Assembly (NCBI RefSeq): GCF_024730565.1
Contig: NZ_CP077725.1
Coordinates: 1,116,001 to 1,180,000 of the forward strand
Length of the DNA stretch: 64,000 nt
Reading direction: 5' to 3'
Source: Clostridium sp. CM027
GTDB taxonomy: Bacteria > Bacillota > Clostridia > Clostridiales > Clostridiaceae
Every line of letters starts with the position of its first letter. Position 1 is the first letter of the stretch. Both the position numbers and the translations under genes were made by a program. Below are positions 1 through 12,248 of the stretch, in pieces. The notes beneath the pieces were generated by a model. It was given only the letters and a program-made list of their open reading frames with translations. It was not told the DNA's origin and made no database searches.

Positions 1-1025
<1,025 letters not shown>

Positions 1026-1212
1026 CTTGATTCTGTCTATTTACATAGACGGTTATATTAATTTTGCGAAATTGTATTAAATTAATTTATAAACTACTTG
1101 CGTAGTTTTAATTTTTTTAAAACAACTTTTTTCACTGTGCAATTTTCAAAGAACATTTTAAGAAAAACTATTCATTATCTAACTCCTAAGAGTTAGATAA
1201 AATTAGTCTCTC

Positions 1213-3022
<1,810 letters not shown>

Positions 3023-3063
3023 CAAAGACCAATTCGCTTTGTCATCATGTGACGACTTCTACT

Positions 3064-3092
3064 ATATTACTAGGTATTTCTTGTTTTGTCAA
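3064..3092 (-). promoter_or_regulatory. rRNA operon promoter
   Basis: On the minus strand a perfect -35 TTGACA (3087-3092) is followed after 17 bases by -10 TAATAT (3064-3069), about 215 bases upstream of mature 16S. This is a near-consensus housekeeping promoter, as expected for an rRNA operon. The stretch 3093-3410 beyond it has no recognisable gene, only a short protein-like frame near 3265-3390. Confidence 0.75.
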
Positions 3093-3410
3093 CATTTTTT
3101 TAATTTATTTTCATTGAAAAATTTATTAAAAAGTTATTAACAGTTAGCTTATCGTGCCACTCGGTTGTGACGACAAGGAGTATTCTATCACATAAATAAG
3201 AGCATAATTTCACAACATAGGTACTCTAGCTAGATTATACTCATATTACTACAAATTGGTCTAAATAATTCAATATTTCGCATCCTGATACGCATGGCTA
3301 AATGCTACAACTACCTCTTTATCTACCATAAAAAAACTTACGTCATTTGTAGTACTAGCTAAAAAAGCCAATACTCCTATAAGTAATGGTTACATTAAGA
3401 AATATTTTTT

Positions 3411-4355
3411 CTAATCTTTAAAAGACATACTCCGTACAATTCTATCAAAGCCAATAATAGTGTTTTTAAAAATGCCTTCTGCTCTATCTTTATACTCTTC
3501 CGGATTAATCATTGAAGGGCTAAAATGCGTTAATAAAAGTTCTTGTACATCTCCACTTAAAGCAAGTTCTGCCGCCTCACTAAATGTCATATGTTTGTTC
3601 CTTATGGCTTTTTCAATATCATTTTCATTACCATAGGTACCTTCACAAATGAACAAGTCACTTCCTTTAATAAAAGTTGTTATTTTAGGAGTTGGCCTTG
3701 TATCTGTTATAAAACTAATCTTTATCCCTGTTCTTTCTTTTCCCATCACCATGCTTGGAAAATATGTTTTATCATGTTCATTTATAATCTCATTTTTTTG
3801 CAATCTACTCCAAAATCTCTTTGGTATTTCATTTTTAGCTGCACTTCCTACATCAAATTTTGGTTTTCTATTAAAATAGAGGCTATAACCCAAACAATTA
3901 GTTGAGTGCTCAAGTTCTAGTGTTGAAATTATTAAATCATTAAATTCTCCTACTGAAGTATTAATACATTTTAATGAAGCTTGTATTTTCACGGGTTCTT
4001 TAGGATTTTCTAAGATATTAAGTTCGTAAGGAAGGTAAGGTGCTGCAACCCTTAGCCCTTTCACAATATTAGTAATACCTTTAGGCCCAATTATAGTAAT
4101 GGGATCAGTTCTACCACTGTTACCAATCGTTGCAAGAATACCTGGAAGTCCTACAATGTGATCTGCATGTCCATGAGTTATACAAATCACATCTATCGAC
4201 TTAAACCCCCAGCCAAGTATTTTCATTGATACCTGGGTACCTTCTCCGCAGTCAATAAGTATTTTTCTTCCTTTATAGTTTATGAGAAGCGAAGATAAAT
4301 ATCTTTCGGGAATTGGCATTCCCCCTCCACATCCTAGCAATGCTAAATCAACCAA
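3411..4355 (-). CDS. rnz: Ribonuclease Z (tRNA 3'-processing endonuclease)
   Basis: This 314-residue protein has the metallo-beta-lactamase fold of RNase Z, which trims the 3' trailer of tRNA precursors in the cytoplasm. Metal-binding motifs appear in order: THGHADH near residue 60, EHSTNCLGY near 150, TDTRP near 217, CEGTYG near 238, and LTHFSPS near 278. The length is typical of the short form. The start is a TTG at 4355 behind GAGGTGG at suitable spacing; no ATG fits. It stands alone, reading toward the rRNA operon. The main alternative is another MBL-fold hydrolase, but the HxHxDH and C-terminal THFS motifs favour RNase Z. Confidence 0.85.
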   Translation of the reverse strand: MVDLALLGCGGGMPIPERYLSSLLINYKGRKILIDCGEGTQVSMKILGWGFKSIDVICITHGHADHIVGLPGILATIGNSGRTDPITIIGPKGITNIVKGLRVAAPYLPYELNILENPKEPVKIQASLKCINTSVGEFNDLIISTLELEHSTNCLGYSLYFNRKPKFDVGSAAKNEIPKRFWSRLQKNEIINEHDKTYFPSMVMGKERTGIKISFITDTRPTPKITTFIKGSDLFICEGTYGNENDIEKAIRNKHMTFSEAAELALSGDVQELLLTHFSPSMINPEEYKDRAEGIFKNTIIGFDRIVRSMSFKD

Positions 4356-4781
4356 TTAAACCACCTCATCTATTGTTTCAACATGAAAAATATGCTAAAG
4401 TCTCCAAGTTGAATCCTATTATTCCTCTTTACAACTTAATAAGAATATCAATTTCGAACTTAAAATCCACAAAAATATAGGGTATTCCTTATATGATTAT
4501 ATACTATCATAGTCTTCTCATATTCACGGACCTTCATTCAAACTCTTTTATTCTAAACTTATTTATATGTCTATATATGAAGGAATTAATAAAAGTTGTA
4601 AGAGCCATTATGAAAAATAATAAGAAAATTACAAAGAAAGGTGTTCATATATAATACAAAACACATCCAAGCTGTAGAATTTCAAAACTACAATTGGATG
4701 TGTTTTTGTGGTATTGAATAACCAAATACAGATGTTCAATACCCCGAGGAAACTATAGGAGACTTTCCTTCTGAAATGTCG
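4356..4781. other. Intergenic region with one hairpin
   Basis: No gene is seen in these 426 bases. It holds the stem-loop at 4662-4702 and, directly after the nitroreductase stop codon, a short sequence (4758-4786) that recurs at 31812-31838 in the opposite orientation. Confidence 0.6.
4662..4707 (-). terminator. Rho-independent terminator after the nitroreductase gene
   Basis: A 9-bp outer stem (CACATCCAA at 4662-4670 with TTGGATGTG at 4694-4702) sits over a 5-bp inner stem. It is flanked by A-rich sequence on the left and TTTTT on the right, so it could work in both directions. It lies about 80 bases past the nitroreductase stop. Confidence 0.65.
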
Positions 4782-5399
4782 TTAAACTTCTTTAACTATC
4801 TCATCGTAGCCTCTTCTATATGCCCTTGGATAAAGTGTCTTACTTTCATCTAAGTATCCAAGTGAGATTAGCATTACTACTGTCTTATTCTCATCAAGTC
4901 CAAATTCTTTTCTCACACCCTCAAAATCCATGCCACTCATTGGATGAGAATCTACTCCAAGGTTCTTAGCTGCATACATTATAGACATTGCTAGAAGTCC
5001 TGCATTACTCTCAGCGAACTTTAATTTATTTTCCTCTGATGTACCATATAAACTATGTGCAAACCCTTGTGTACCTGCTAATTTTTCTTTATCACCACCA
5101 AATAGCTTTAACATATCCTTCCATGTAGGATTTGTTTCATCATATCCAGTTTTATTACCTACAATTATTAGGGTCACTGGAGCCTCTAATATCTTAGGCT
5201 GACTACTTGAAAGTTTATACAATTTCTCTTTAGCTTCTTTAGATTTCACTGCTATAATTTCCCAAGGTTGAAGGTTAAATGCTGATGGAGCTAATACCGC
5301 AAGATTAATTATATCCTTTAGTGTTCCCTCTTCAAGACCTTTATTTACATCAAAAAAATTGATAGCTCTTCTATTTTTAAAAACTTCTTTTAAATTCAT
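4782..5399 (-). CDS. Nitroreductase family FMN-dependent oxidoreductase
   Basis: At 205 residues this has the size and motifs of the nitroreductase fold. RRAINFF (residues 10-16) and APSAFNLQPW (about 37-46) contribute to the FMN phosphate site. VDSHPMSGMDFEGV (about 149-162) and LGYLDESKTLYPR near the end are typical of the NfsB/MhqN-like group. These enzymes reduce quinones, nitroaromatics or enones with NAD(P)H; the true substrate cannot be read from sequence. It has its own SD, AGGAG, before ATG 5399. It lies 259 bases downstream of the oleate-hydratase operon but beyond that operon's terminator, so it is probably expressed separately. Confidence 0.85.
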   Translation of the reverse strand: MNLKEVFKNRRAINFFDVNKGLEEGTLKDIINLAVLAPSAFNLQPWEIIAVKSKEAKEKLYKLSSSQPKILEAPVTLIIVGNKTGYDETNPTWKDMLKLFGGDKEKLAGTQGFAHSLYGTSEENKLKFAESNAGLLAMSIMYAAKNLGVDSHPMSGMDFEGVRKEFGLDENKTVVMLISLGYLDESKTLYPRAYRRGYDEIVKEV

Positions 5400-5590
5400 T
5401 TAAATACACTCCTTAATTTCCTTTTTTAAGATTATTCGTTACTAATTATTATTACTTAATTTATATTATTATACCGATAGTTTACTGATTATGTCAAGCA
5501 TATATTGAAATTATTAATTTCTTTAATACTAAAAAATCGTTGAAATTTGATATTATGCTCGCATTCTATTCATATATCCTTTGAGTCCAT

Positions 5591-5623
5591 AAAAAGTACC
5601 TATAGCTATTTCGCTATAGGTAC
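5591..5623 (-). terminator. Terminator of the oleate hydratase operon
   Basis: A perfect 11-bp stem (5596-5606 with 5613-5623, GTACCTATAGC / GCTATAGGTAC) with a six-base loop is followed on the minus strand by five T residues. It lies just past the ohyA stop and closes the three-gene operon. Confidence 0.8.
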
Positions 5624-5658
5624 CAGTTTATTTAATCTACTTAGGCATCTTTGACTTG

Positions 5659-7329
5659 TTATTTTGTTTCGGGAGCCTTAAATATATTCAATACTGAGCT
5701 AAGTGATTCACGGAGATTATCATCCCTTAGCATAGTCATAGCTGAATCAATTACTACACGGGTATCATATTGGCCCTTGTAAATAGGAGTAACCTCTTTA
5801 TCTAATTTGAGAAGAGAATAAACTGCTGTTTGTGCTGATCTAACCGAGTAATCAACTGTAAAAACAACATCGTCAGGCATTTCACAGAATTGTCCAATAA
5901 ATGCTAAATTAGTTGATCCTATTGGTACAACCGCAGGCCTATCTCCCATTGTTCTAGGTAAAAATTGACTTGTTATAAAAGGCATTATACATGGTATACA
6001 TGTAGATGTTTTGAGAATTAAAGGCATTTCTTCTTTCAAAGCAAGATGGCGACATAATTCTGTTAATATCTCTTCACCAGTACATTCAGACATCTTTTTT
6101 TGCACATAGTTACCTTTTTTATTTGGAGACAAGCAATAGCCCCAACATATATTAACATTTTCAGGTTGATTATTATAATATGGTTGATGAGGTAAAACAA
6201 CTGACATAAGCCAATTGGAGTCCTTGAAAGTAAATACAGAATTTTCATTAAAATTCTCCATTAATCTGAAAAATGTTGGATCTCTAAAAGTAACTGTGAA
6301 TGATTCCCATAGCGATTCATCTATATGATCATCAAAAACGGATGGCTTACCAAACTCAGGTCTATTTTTCGCTATATTTTCCCAAAGTTTCCACGAGCCT
6401 CCTAAGCTCTTAGCTTCAACCTTAGGTACAGTTGACATTGATCCAAGGCTTGATCCTGCCGTCATAGATCCAATGGTTACAAGAACATAGTCCCCGTTTT
6501 TAATGTGAATACTTTTTTGTTTTCCATTACTAGTATAATGAATACGTTCTACAGTTTTTTCATTTTCAGAAGTTTTAAAATCTAGATTAGTGACTTCACA
6601 ATTCATTTCAAAGTGGACGCCTTGTTCTTTTAGCCATTTAACTATTGGCAAAACCATAGAATCATATTGATTGTACGGCGTGCGACGGACACCAGATAAA
6701 GTGTTAATACGAGGCAACTCATGAATAAATCTATGAAGATATCTCTTAAATTCTACTGCACTATGCCATGGTTGAAACGCAAAAGTTGTGCACCACATAA
6801 ACCAAAATTTACTTTTGAAAAATGAATCTCCAAAACAATCTTTTACCCTACTTGTTCCAAGTGATTCCTCAGATTGAGCCATAATTTTAATTAAATCCAA
6901 TCTATTCTGTTGATTAAATCCAAGAGAAGATACATCAATTACCTCTTTATTTTCACCAACTAATCTAGCTTTAGCGCTAGACTTAAATTTCTTATTGAAT
7001 TCAACAAATTCATCATATAATGTTTTTTCTGAATCAGTTAATGACGGAATGCTTGATAAAAGATCAAAAGTGGCGGTGTAGGCTTCTTCATCGAACATTC
7101 TTCCACCACGATAGACATACCCATTTTCAGCTGAACCTTGGGCATCTAGACTACCACCTGTTATATTAGACTCTTCAAATATTGATATATTCTTTCCAGA
7201 AACATGTCCATCTCTAATAAAATAAACAGCACTAGCAAGGGATGCAATTCCACCTCCAACAAGATAAGCTTTTATTTTATAATTATCACCATTAGAAAAT
7301 TCATTTATATTTTTATAGTTTTGTTCCAT
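5659..7329 (-). CDS. ohyA: Oleate hydratase (MCRA family, FAD-dependent)
   Basis: At 556 residues this matches the 67-kDa myosin-cross-reactive-antigen family, which adds water to the cis-9 double bond of oleate and related unsaturated fatty acids to give 10-hydroxy acids. The dinucleotide-binding GGGIAS is at residues 25-30. The flavin and catalytic segment GGRMFDEEAY is at about 75-84; its Glu pair (81-82) matches the position of the water-activating Glu in characterised enzymes. RTPYNQYDSM near 217-226 lines the substrate channel. An AGGAGG precedes the ATG. It is the last gene of an operon with an SDR and an ADC-like enzyme, which suggests further processing of the hydroxy acid or membrane-lipid detoxification. 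Confidence 0.93.
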   Translation of the reverse strand: MEQNYKNINEFSNGDNYKIKAYLVGGGIASLASAVYFIRDGHVSGKNISIFEESNITGGSLDAQGSAENGYVYRGGRMFDEEAYTATFDLLSSIPSLTDSEKTLYDEFVEFNKKFKSSAKARLVGENKEVIDVSSLGFNQQNRLDLIKIMAQSEESLGTSRVKDCFGDSFFKSKFWFMWCTTFAFQPWHSAVEFKRYLHRFIHELPRINTLSGVRRTPYNQYDSMVLPIVKWLKEQGVHFEMNCEVTNLDFKTSENEKTVERIHYTSNGKQKSIHIKNGDYVLVTIGSMTAGSSLGSMSTVPKVEAKSLGGSWKLWENIAKNRPEFGKPSVFDDHIDESLWESFTVTFRDPTFFRLMENFNENSVFTFKDSNWLMSVVLPHQPYYNNQPENVNICWGYCLSPNKKGNYVQKKMSECTGEEILTELCRHLALKEEMPLILKTSTCIPCIMPFITSQFLPRTMGDRPAVVPIGSTNLAFIGQFCEMPDDVVFTVDYSVRSAQTAVYSLLKLDKEVTPIYKGQYDTRVVIDSAMTMLRDDNLRESLSSVLNIFKAPETK

Positions 7330-7386
7330 TTTCGCCTCCTATTTTTTGGTTTATTCACTAATCCTTTATCATATACTGTATTAAAA

Positions 7387-8250
7387 TCACTTAACGCCTC
7401 TTATTACATTCATAGATGGACTTCCACCTTCAAACATGTTTTTTACTCTCAGACCTATAAGTGGATTTAACTCTTCATGTGTTAAGATATAAAATTTTTC
7501 TTCTTCAATTGCCTTGAATATAGTTGCCCCAATTGTGTCAATTGGTATACCGCCTTTGATAACCTTATGTTTCTTTTGCTCTTCTTCTTTATATAAATCA
7601 CTTTGATAATAAGGCTGGCTCATATCATTTTTATAAATATTTGGTCTGTGCCTCTCACAATTATCAAGGTCTGTTTGAATAAATCCTGGACAGAATACTG
7701 ACATTTTTATTTTGTCCGTTTCGCATTGAAGATCTAAGTAGGTAGATTCAGAAAGACCAACCGCTGCAAATTTCGAAGTATGGTAAGCTGACATTCCATT
7801 CAAATCCAAAAGCCCAGCTACAGAAGAAGTATTAACAATATGGCACTCAGTATCCTGTTTTAACATTATTGGAATGAACACTTTTTCGCCATGGATAATG
7901 CCCCAGACATTAGCTTTCATAACCCATTCCCAATCATTTAAAGATAGTAACCAAGCTGGCCCTGCAACTACGACTCCTGCATTATTAAACAATAAATCTA
8001 TGTGTTGAAATTTTTCAAGGGCAATCTTCGCTAGCATCTCCATGTCCTCAAATTTCATGACATCCATTTCAACAGCTAATACTTCAGCTCCCTCTGCCTT
8101 AAGTTGTTCTTCCGCTCTTTTTAAGTCCCTTCCATCAATATCTGCTATAACTATTTTAATCTCTCTTCGTGCACATTCCTTAGCTATTGCAAATCCTATT
8201 CCATTTGCAGCGCCTGTAATAACTGCTACCTTACCTTTAAACTCTTTCAT
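7387..8250 (-). CDS. Short-chain dehydrogenase/reductase (SDR)
   Basis: This 287-residue classical SDR shows TGAANGIG (12-19) for cofactor binding, NNAG (89-92), and the catalytic Ser-Tyr-Lys set as S143, Y156 and K160 (YHTSK). Asp37-type residues after the second strand (IADIDGRD) favour NAD(H) over NADP(H); this is inference. AGGAGG lies at normal spacing before the ATG. It sits between the ADC-like gene (27 bases upstream) and ohyA (57 bases downstream), so it may oxidise the 10-hydroxy fatty acid made by OhyA or reduce a ketone linked to the ADC-like enzyme. Its substrate is unproven. Confidence 0.88.
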   Translation of the reverse strand: MKEFKGKVAVITGAANGIGFAIAKECARREIKIVIADIDGRDLKRAEEQLKAEGAEVLAVEMDVMKFEDMEMLAKIALEKFQHIDLLFNNAGVVVAGPAWLLSLNDWEWVMKANVWGIIHGEKVFIPIMLKQDTECHIVNTSSVAGLLDLNGMSAYHTSKFAAVGLSESTYLDLQCETDKIKMSVFCPGFIQTDLDNCERHRPNIYKNDMSQPYYQSDLYKEEEQKKHKVIKGGIPIDTIGATIFKAIEEEKFYILTHEELNPLIGLRVKNMFEGGSPSMNVIRGVK

Positions 8251-8277
8251 AATATAACTCCTCCTTTTTATACTGTT

Positions 8278-9072
8278 TTATAGAGTATCCTCCCACCAAT
8301 CCCATTTTGAATTTGAATATGGTAAATACGCAATTGGATCTACTTCTGCCAAAACTTTACCCCTTAAAAGTACTGAAGTTCCTACAGTGTAAGTGCAACC
8401 TAGCATCTTTACAACTTCTAATTCTGCCCAAGGGTCATGTGGTGAGTCTTTCAGATTCATCTCAAATTCTCCAGTTTTAAACACTTTATTATCCATAGTT
8501 GCACCTTGCTCTATAAGTAGTGGGCTTAAGTCGAATCCACTGCCATCTGGTGACTTAGAATATTTGAAATTAAATATAGGTAATCCCTCTCCATAATTAT
8601 CAGCAATTATTTTCTGTCCATCTTCAGCATTACATTTTCCATTAAGATTTGCTTTTACACTAAAGAAGTTTATTCCATTTCGAGATACACTTCCGTAAAC
8701 AGAGTCTCCATCTTTCTTAAGTTCGATTTCTGCCATCTTCTTTGGAAAACCATAAATTTCTCTGCCAAGCCCCATAGCCATGCCATCACTTATAGGCATT
8801 GAAAGACAATACATTCCAATTCGACCATTAAAATCTGCTGGTATAAATAAAGCTGCTTCCTTGTATGGAGGGCAAAAATTTGTTCTAGGATAATTAGCTA
8901 CAAAAGCATGTACCAAAGGTACTTTAAGAGGCTTTAGAGGTGCTGGAAGTATACGTGCAATAATCTCTGGCTTTGTTTCCCAATAAGCTGTGAGCATCTG
9001 AGCATCGTAAAAAGTTGTAGGTTTACTAATATATTTTTTAATATCATTTGGATTTTTTACAAAACTATTCAT
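8278..9072 (-). CDS. Acetoacetate decarboxylase (ADC) family protein
   Basis: The 264-residue protein aligns by eye with ADC: an N-terminal PTTFYDAQMLTAYWET and the core GREIYGFPKKMAEI. Lys111-Lys112 match the Schiff-base Lys pair (Lys115/116) of the Clostridium acetobutylicum enzyme. ADC turns acetoacetate into acetone and CO2, but many homologues act on other keto acids. Its position as first gene of an operon with an SDR and oleate hydratase, rather than next to CoA-transferase genes, makes a solventogenic role doubtful. The SD GGGAGG is well placed before ATG 9072. Confidence 0.8.
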   Translation of the reverse strand: MNSFVKNPNDIKKYISKPTTFYDAQMLTAYWETKPEIIARILPAPLKPLKVPLVHAFVANYPRTNFCPPYKEAALFIPADFNGRIGMYCLSMPISDGMAMGLGREIYGFPKKMAEIELKKDGDSVYGSVSRNGINFFSVKANLNGKCNAEDGQKIIADNYGEGLPIFNFKYSKSPDGSGFDLSPLLIEQGATMDNKVFKTGEFEMNLKDSPHDPWAELEVVKMLGCTYTVGTSVLLRGKVLAEVDPIAYLPYSNSKWDWWEDTL

Positions 9073-9380
9073 TAATGATACCTCCCTATATTTTATATTT
9101 CAGAGTTGTTTTACTAATATTCACATCCTCCATCCTTTCTTTAAATTTATATTTTTGTACAAGAATTCTATATTTATAATATAACGCTAATAAAAAAGGT
9201 GTTAAACAATCAATTTCCTTGATTTGTCTAAAAAACATACACTGTACTCAAAGTGTATGTTTTTTAGCATTAGCGGAAACTAAAAGTTAATTATTCCTTG
9301 CTTTATTAAGAAAAATAGCTATAATAGAACTAATTTAATTTTTAAATTACATATATTAATTAATTTGGAGGTATGCATAA
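9073..9380. promoter_or_regulatory. Divergent intergenic region between the ADC operon and brnQ
   Basis: A TTGCTT (9298-9303) and TATAAT (9320-9325) pair with a 16-base spacer makes a plausible brnQ promoter. At 9231-9264 a long hairpin (AAAAAACATACAC ... GTGTATGTTTTTT) lies upstream of that promoter and looks like a terminator for either direction, although no gene ends there. No T-box or other riboswitch is evident. Confidence 0.5.
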
Positions 9381-10700
9381 ATGAAAGATTCAACAAAACA
9401 TTCCGTGATTATAGGTTTTGCACTATTTGCAATGTTTTTCGGTGCAGGAAACCTAATTTTTCCACCATTCTTAGGAAAAACTGCAGGAAGCGCATTTTTT
9501 GCATCCATAATAGGATTTCTCATTACAGGCGTTGGTCTTCCACTAACTGGAGTAATTGCCTGTGCCAAAATTAATGGTACTTACGACAAAATGGCCAATA
9601 GAGTAGGTAAAAAATTTGCTATAATAACTGGTGTAGCTTTAATTCTTGTTATCGGTCCGTTATTTGCAATTCCAAGAACCGCTGCATCAACTTTCGAGCT
9701 TGGAATACATCCAATATTTCCATCTGTGCCACAAAACATAGTAGTTATATTGTATTTTGCAATAACACTTGCGTTTGTGCTTAAACCTTCTTCAATAATT
9801 GATAATATAGGTAAAATACTTACCCCCGCACTTTTATTAATGCTAGCTATAATTATATTTAAAGGAATAATAGATCCTATTGGACCAGTTGTAGCTACAT
9901 CTTATAAAGGTGGATTTTCAAAAGCTTTAATAGAAGGTTATCAAACAATGGATGCTATGGCTTCTGTTATATTTGCAGGAATAATTATTTCATCTGTTAG
10001 AGCAAAAGGTTATAAAAATACAAAAGATATAATGAATATGACTATAAAATCAGCACTAGTTGCTGTAGCGGGTTTAACCTTTGTATATGCTGGACTTATG
10101 TATCTCGGAACACAAACAAGTACTTTGTTCCCCGCAGATATATCTAGAACTAAGCTAGTTACAGAGCTTGTTAAGTTAGACCTAGGTAGCGTTGGTGCAG
10201 TTATTCTTAGTTTATGTGTTGCTCTTGCATGCTTAACAACCGCTATAGGGTTACTCGCAAGTGGAGCAACATTCTTTGCTAATCTTTCAAATAATAAAGT
10301 ATCTTACAAGACTGCTGCTGTTATTATGGCTGTAGTAAGTGGATTAATAGCTACGAAAGACGTTGATAGTATAATTACATTGGCAGGGCCTGTTTTACAA
10401 ATTTTATATCCAATTGTAATTGTTCTAATAGTTATTACATTGCTTGGAGATATTGTGAAGAGTAATACGGCTGTTGCTATAACTACATACACAGCGCTAA
10501 TTATAAGTATTTTAGATACTATAAATAGTATCTACGCAAATAGCATTGGATTTATTAAATTTATTCCTCTATCAAGTGTTGGATTCTCATGGCTTATACC
10601 TGCTTTAATAGCTTTTGTAATTTCTAATATTTTAATTAAACCAAAAGAAGTTATAAATGAAGATGAAGCTGATTCAATTCTTGAGGGTGAGATAATGTAA
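9381..10700 (+). CDS. brnQ: Branched-chain amino acid transport system II carrier protein
   Basis: At 439 residues with about 12 hydrophobic segments, this is a BrnQ/LIVCS-family importer that couples uptake of Leu, Ile or Val to Na+ or H+. The family signature FFGAGNLIFPP falls at residues 19-29, and TMDAMASVIF and ALACLTTAIGL are also characteristic. GGAGG lies nine bases before the ATG. A second copy at 59138-60436 is closely similar and shares the N-terminal sequence, so the two are paralogues. The gene is monocistronic and ends in a strong terminator. Confidence 0.92.
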   Translation: MKDSTKHSVIIGFALFAMFFGAGNLIFPPFLGKTAGSAFFASIIGFLITGVGLPLTGVIACAKINGTYDKMANRVGKKFAIITGVALILVIGPLFAIPRTAASTFELGIHPIFPSVPQNIVVILYFAITLAFVLKPSSIIDNIGKILTPALLLMLAIIIFKGIIDPIGPVVATSYKGGFSKALIEGYQTMDAMASVIFAGIIISSVRAKGYKNTKDIMNMTIKSALVAVAGLTFVYAGLMYLGTQTSTLFPADISRTKLVTELVKLDLGSVGAVILSLCVALACLTTAIGLLASGATFFANLSNNKVSYKTAAVIMAVVSGLIATKDVDSIITLAGPVLQILYPIVIVLIVITLLGDIVKSNTAVAITTYTALIISILDTINSIYANSIGFIKFIPLSSVGFSWLIPALIAFVISNILIKPKEVINEDEADSILEGEIM

Positions 10701-10800
10701 CACTGTTGATTAAGAATTAATATGGTTACATAGAGAAAATTTATTTTCTCTAAAGTGGGCTCCATCAAATATACAAGCTGTAAATCAGCTTCTATCAGAA

Positions 10801-10838
10801 AAGGTATAGCAAAATTAAATCTTGCTATACCTTTTTTT
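10801..10838 (+). terminator. Rho-independent terminator of brnQ
   Basis: A 12-bp perfect stem (10801-10812 with 10822-10833, AAGGTATAGCAA / TTGCTATACCTT) with a nine-base loop is followed by a run of T residues. Confidence 0.85.
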
Positions 10839-11126
10839 CATTTTATATTACCGTTACTCCACTTTGAATTACAACTGTGCACTAAACCCCAATTAATGAT
10901 TTGTATACTTCCTTGCCTTCATTAGGAAGAGCGAATAGTTAATTTTATTACCTTCTATAATTTTTTCACCATAAAAAAATGAATTCGATTCTATGTCGTT
11001 AAACCCAGCACTAAGTGAACTACTCACCACCTAATAGGTGGGAGCTTCTTGGTCAATATTCCCAACGGAATAAGTTTATCCAAGCTAATAAGACAATTCC
11101 TGCCTCTCTAGTCAATATATCTTTTA

Positions 11127-12239
11127 TTACATTGCTAGTTTTAATAAATTTTTACTTGCATTTATGTCTCTGTCCATTATCATTCCACATACTGGACATA
11201 TATAAGTTCTGCAAGATAAATCTTTTGTTTGGCTTGATTTATTACCACATTTAGAACATAATTGACTACTTGCATACCTTACTGGTGCTATTATTATTTC
11301 TCTACCATACCATTCAGCCTTATATTCTAACATTCTTCTAAATTCAAACCAACTAACATCGGCTATACTCTTAGCCAATTTATGATTTTTTATCATATTA
11401 CTTACTTTTAAGTCCTCAATAACTATAACTTGGTTTTCGTTAATTAATTGAGTGCTCACTTTGTGAAGAAAATCTTTTCTTTGATTAGCTATTTTCTCAT
11501 GGATTTTAGCAACTTTCAATCTTGATTTTATTCTATTATTACTACCCTTTTGTTTCCTTGATAAGTTTTTTTGAAGTTCAGCTAATCTCTTTTCTGATTT
11601 TTTTAAGTGTTTAGGATTATGAAAAAGATTTCCATCACTTGTTATAGCAAATTCTTTGATACCTAAGTCTATGCCTATTTTAGTATCTATTTTAGATAAC
11701 TGAATATTTTCAGCATCAACTAATATTGATATAAAATACTTACCACTTGATACTTGTGATACTGTACATGATTTAATTAATCCAGTGAATTCTCTATGTT
11801 GTTTAATATTAATCATAGATTTTAATTTAGGAATTTTTATTTTATTATCTTTAATAAATACTGTTCCATTTGGAATACTTTTACTTATTTGATTGTTAGT
11901 TGTATAGGCTTTATTATTGTTTCTTTTACTTTTGAACTTAGGAAATCCAATTGAGTTATCCCTAAAGAAATTAGCATAAGCTCTCTGCAAATTCATTTGA
12001 GCATTTGCTAACGCTAAACTGTCAACTTCTTTTAACCATTCAAATTCTTTTTTATATTTTGCAGGTGTTGGAAGTTTTTGTTTCTTTAGTTCCTCTTTGT
12101 TATCTTTATATTGCTCATATATAAGTTTTCTTTCTGCCAAAATTTGATTATAAACAAATCTAGTGCATCCAAATGTTTTAGCTAAATATACTTGTTGCTC
12201 GTTATTTGGATATAGTCTGAATTTATATGCTTTTAACAT
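11127..12239 (-). CDS. tnpB: TnpB, RNA-guided nuclease of an IS605-type element
   Basis: This 370-residue TnpB has an intact RuvC-like triad: D191 (GIDLGIKEFA), E275 (VIEDLKV) and D358 (DRDINAS). The four-cysteine zinc finger is complete (C328, C331, C348, C351). It begins with the usual MLKAYKFRLYPN. TnpB proteins cut DNA using RNA transcribed from the element's right end and help the element persist. It starts nine bases after tnpA behind GAGGTG. All catalytic residues are present, so it is probably active. Confidence 0.92.
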   Translation of the reverse strand: MLKAYKFRLYPNNEQQVYLAKTFGCTRFVYNQILAERKLIYEQYKDNKEELKKQKLPTPAKYKKEFEWLKEVDSLALANAQMNLQRAYANFFRDNSIGFPKFKSKRNNNKAYTTNNQISKSIPNGTVFIKDNKIKIPKLKSMINIKQHREFTGLIKSCTVSQVSSGKYFISILVDAENIQLSKIDTKIGIDLGIKEFAITSDGNLFHNPKHLKKSEKRLAELQKNLSRKQKGSNNRIKSRLKVAKIHEKIANQRKDFLHKVSTQLINENQVIVIEDLKVSNMIKNHKLAKSIADVSWFEFRRMLEYKAEWYGREIIIAPVRYASSQLCSKCGNKSSQTKDLSCRTYICPVCGMIMDRDINASKNLLKLAM

Positions 12240-12248
12240 TTTCTCACC

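Noticed and set aside
3591-3905. Plus-strand frames opposite the RNase Z gene
   Set aside because: Antisense shadows of a clear gene; no SD and no family features.
9073-9380. Possible T-box leucine/isoleucine leader before brnQ
   Set aside because: No specifier loop or TGGNACC-type T-box sequence is visible; only an orphan hairpin.
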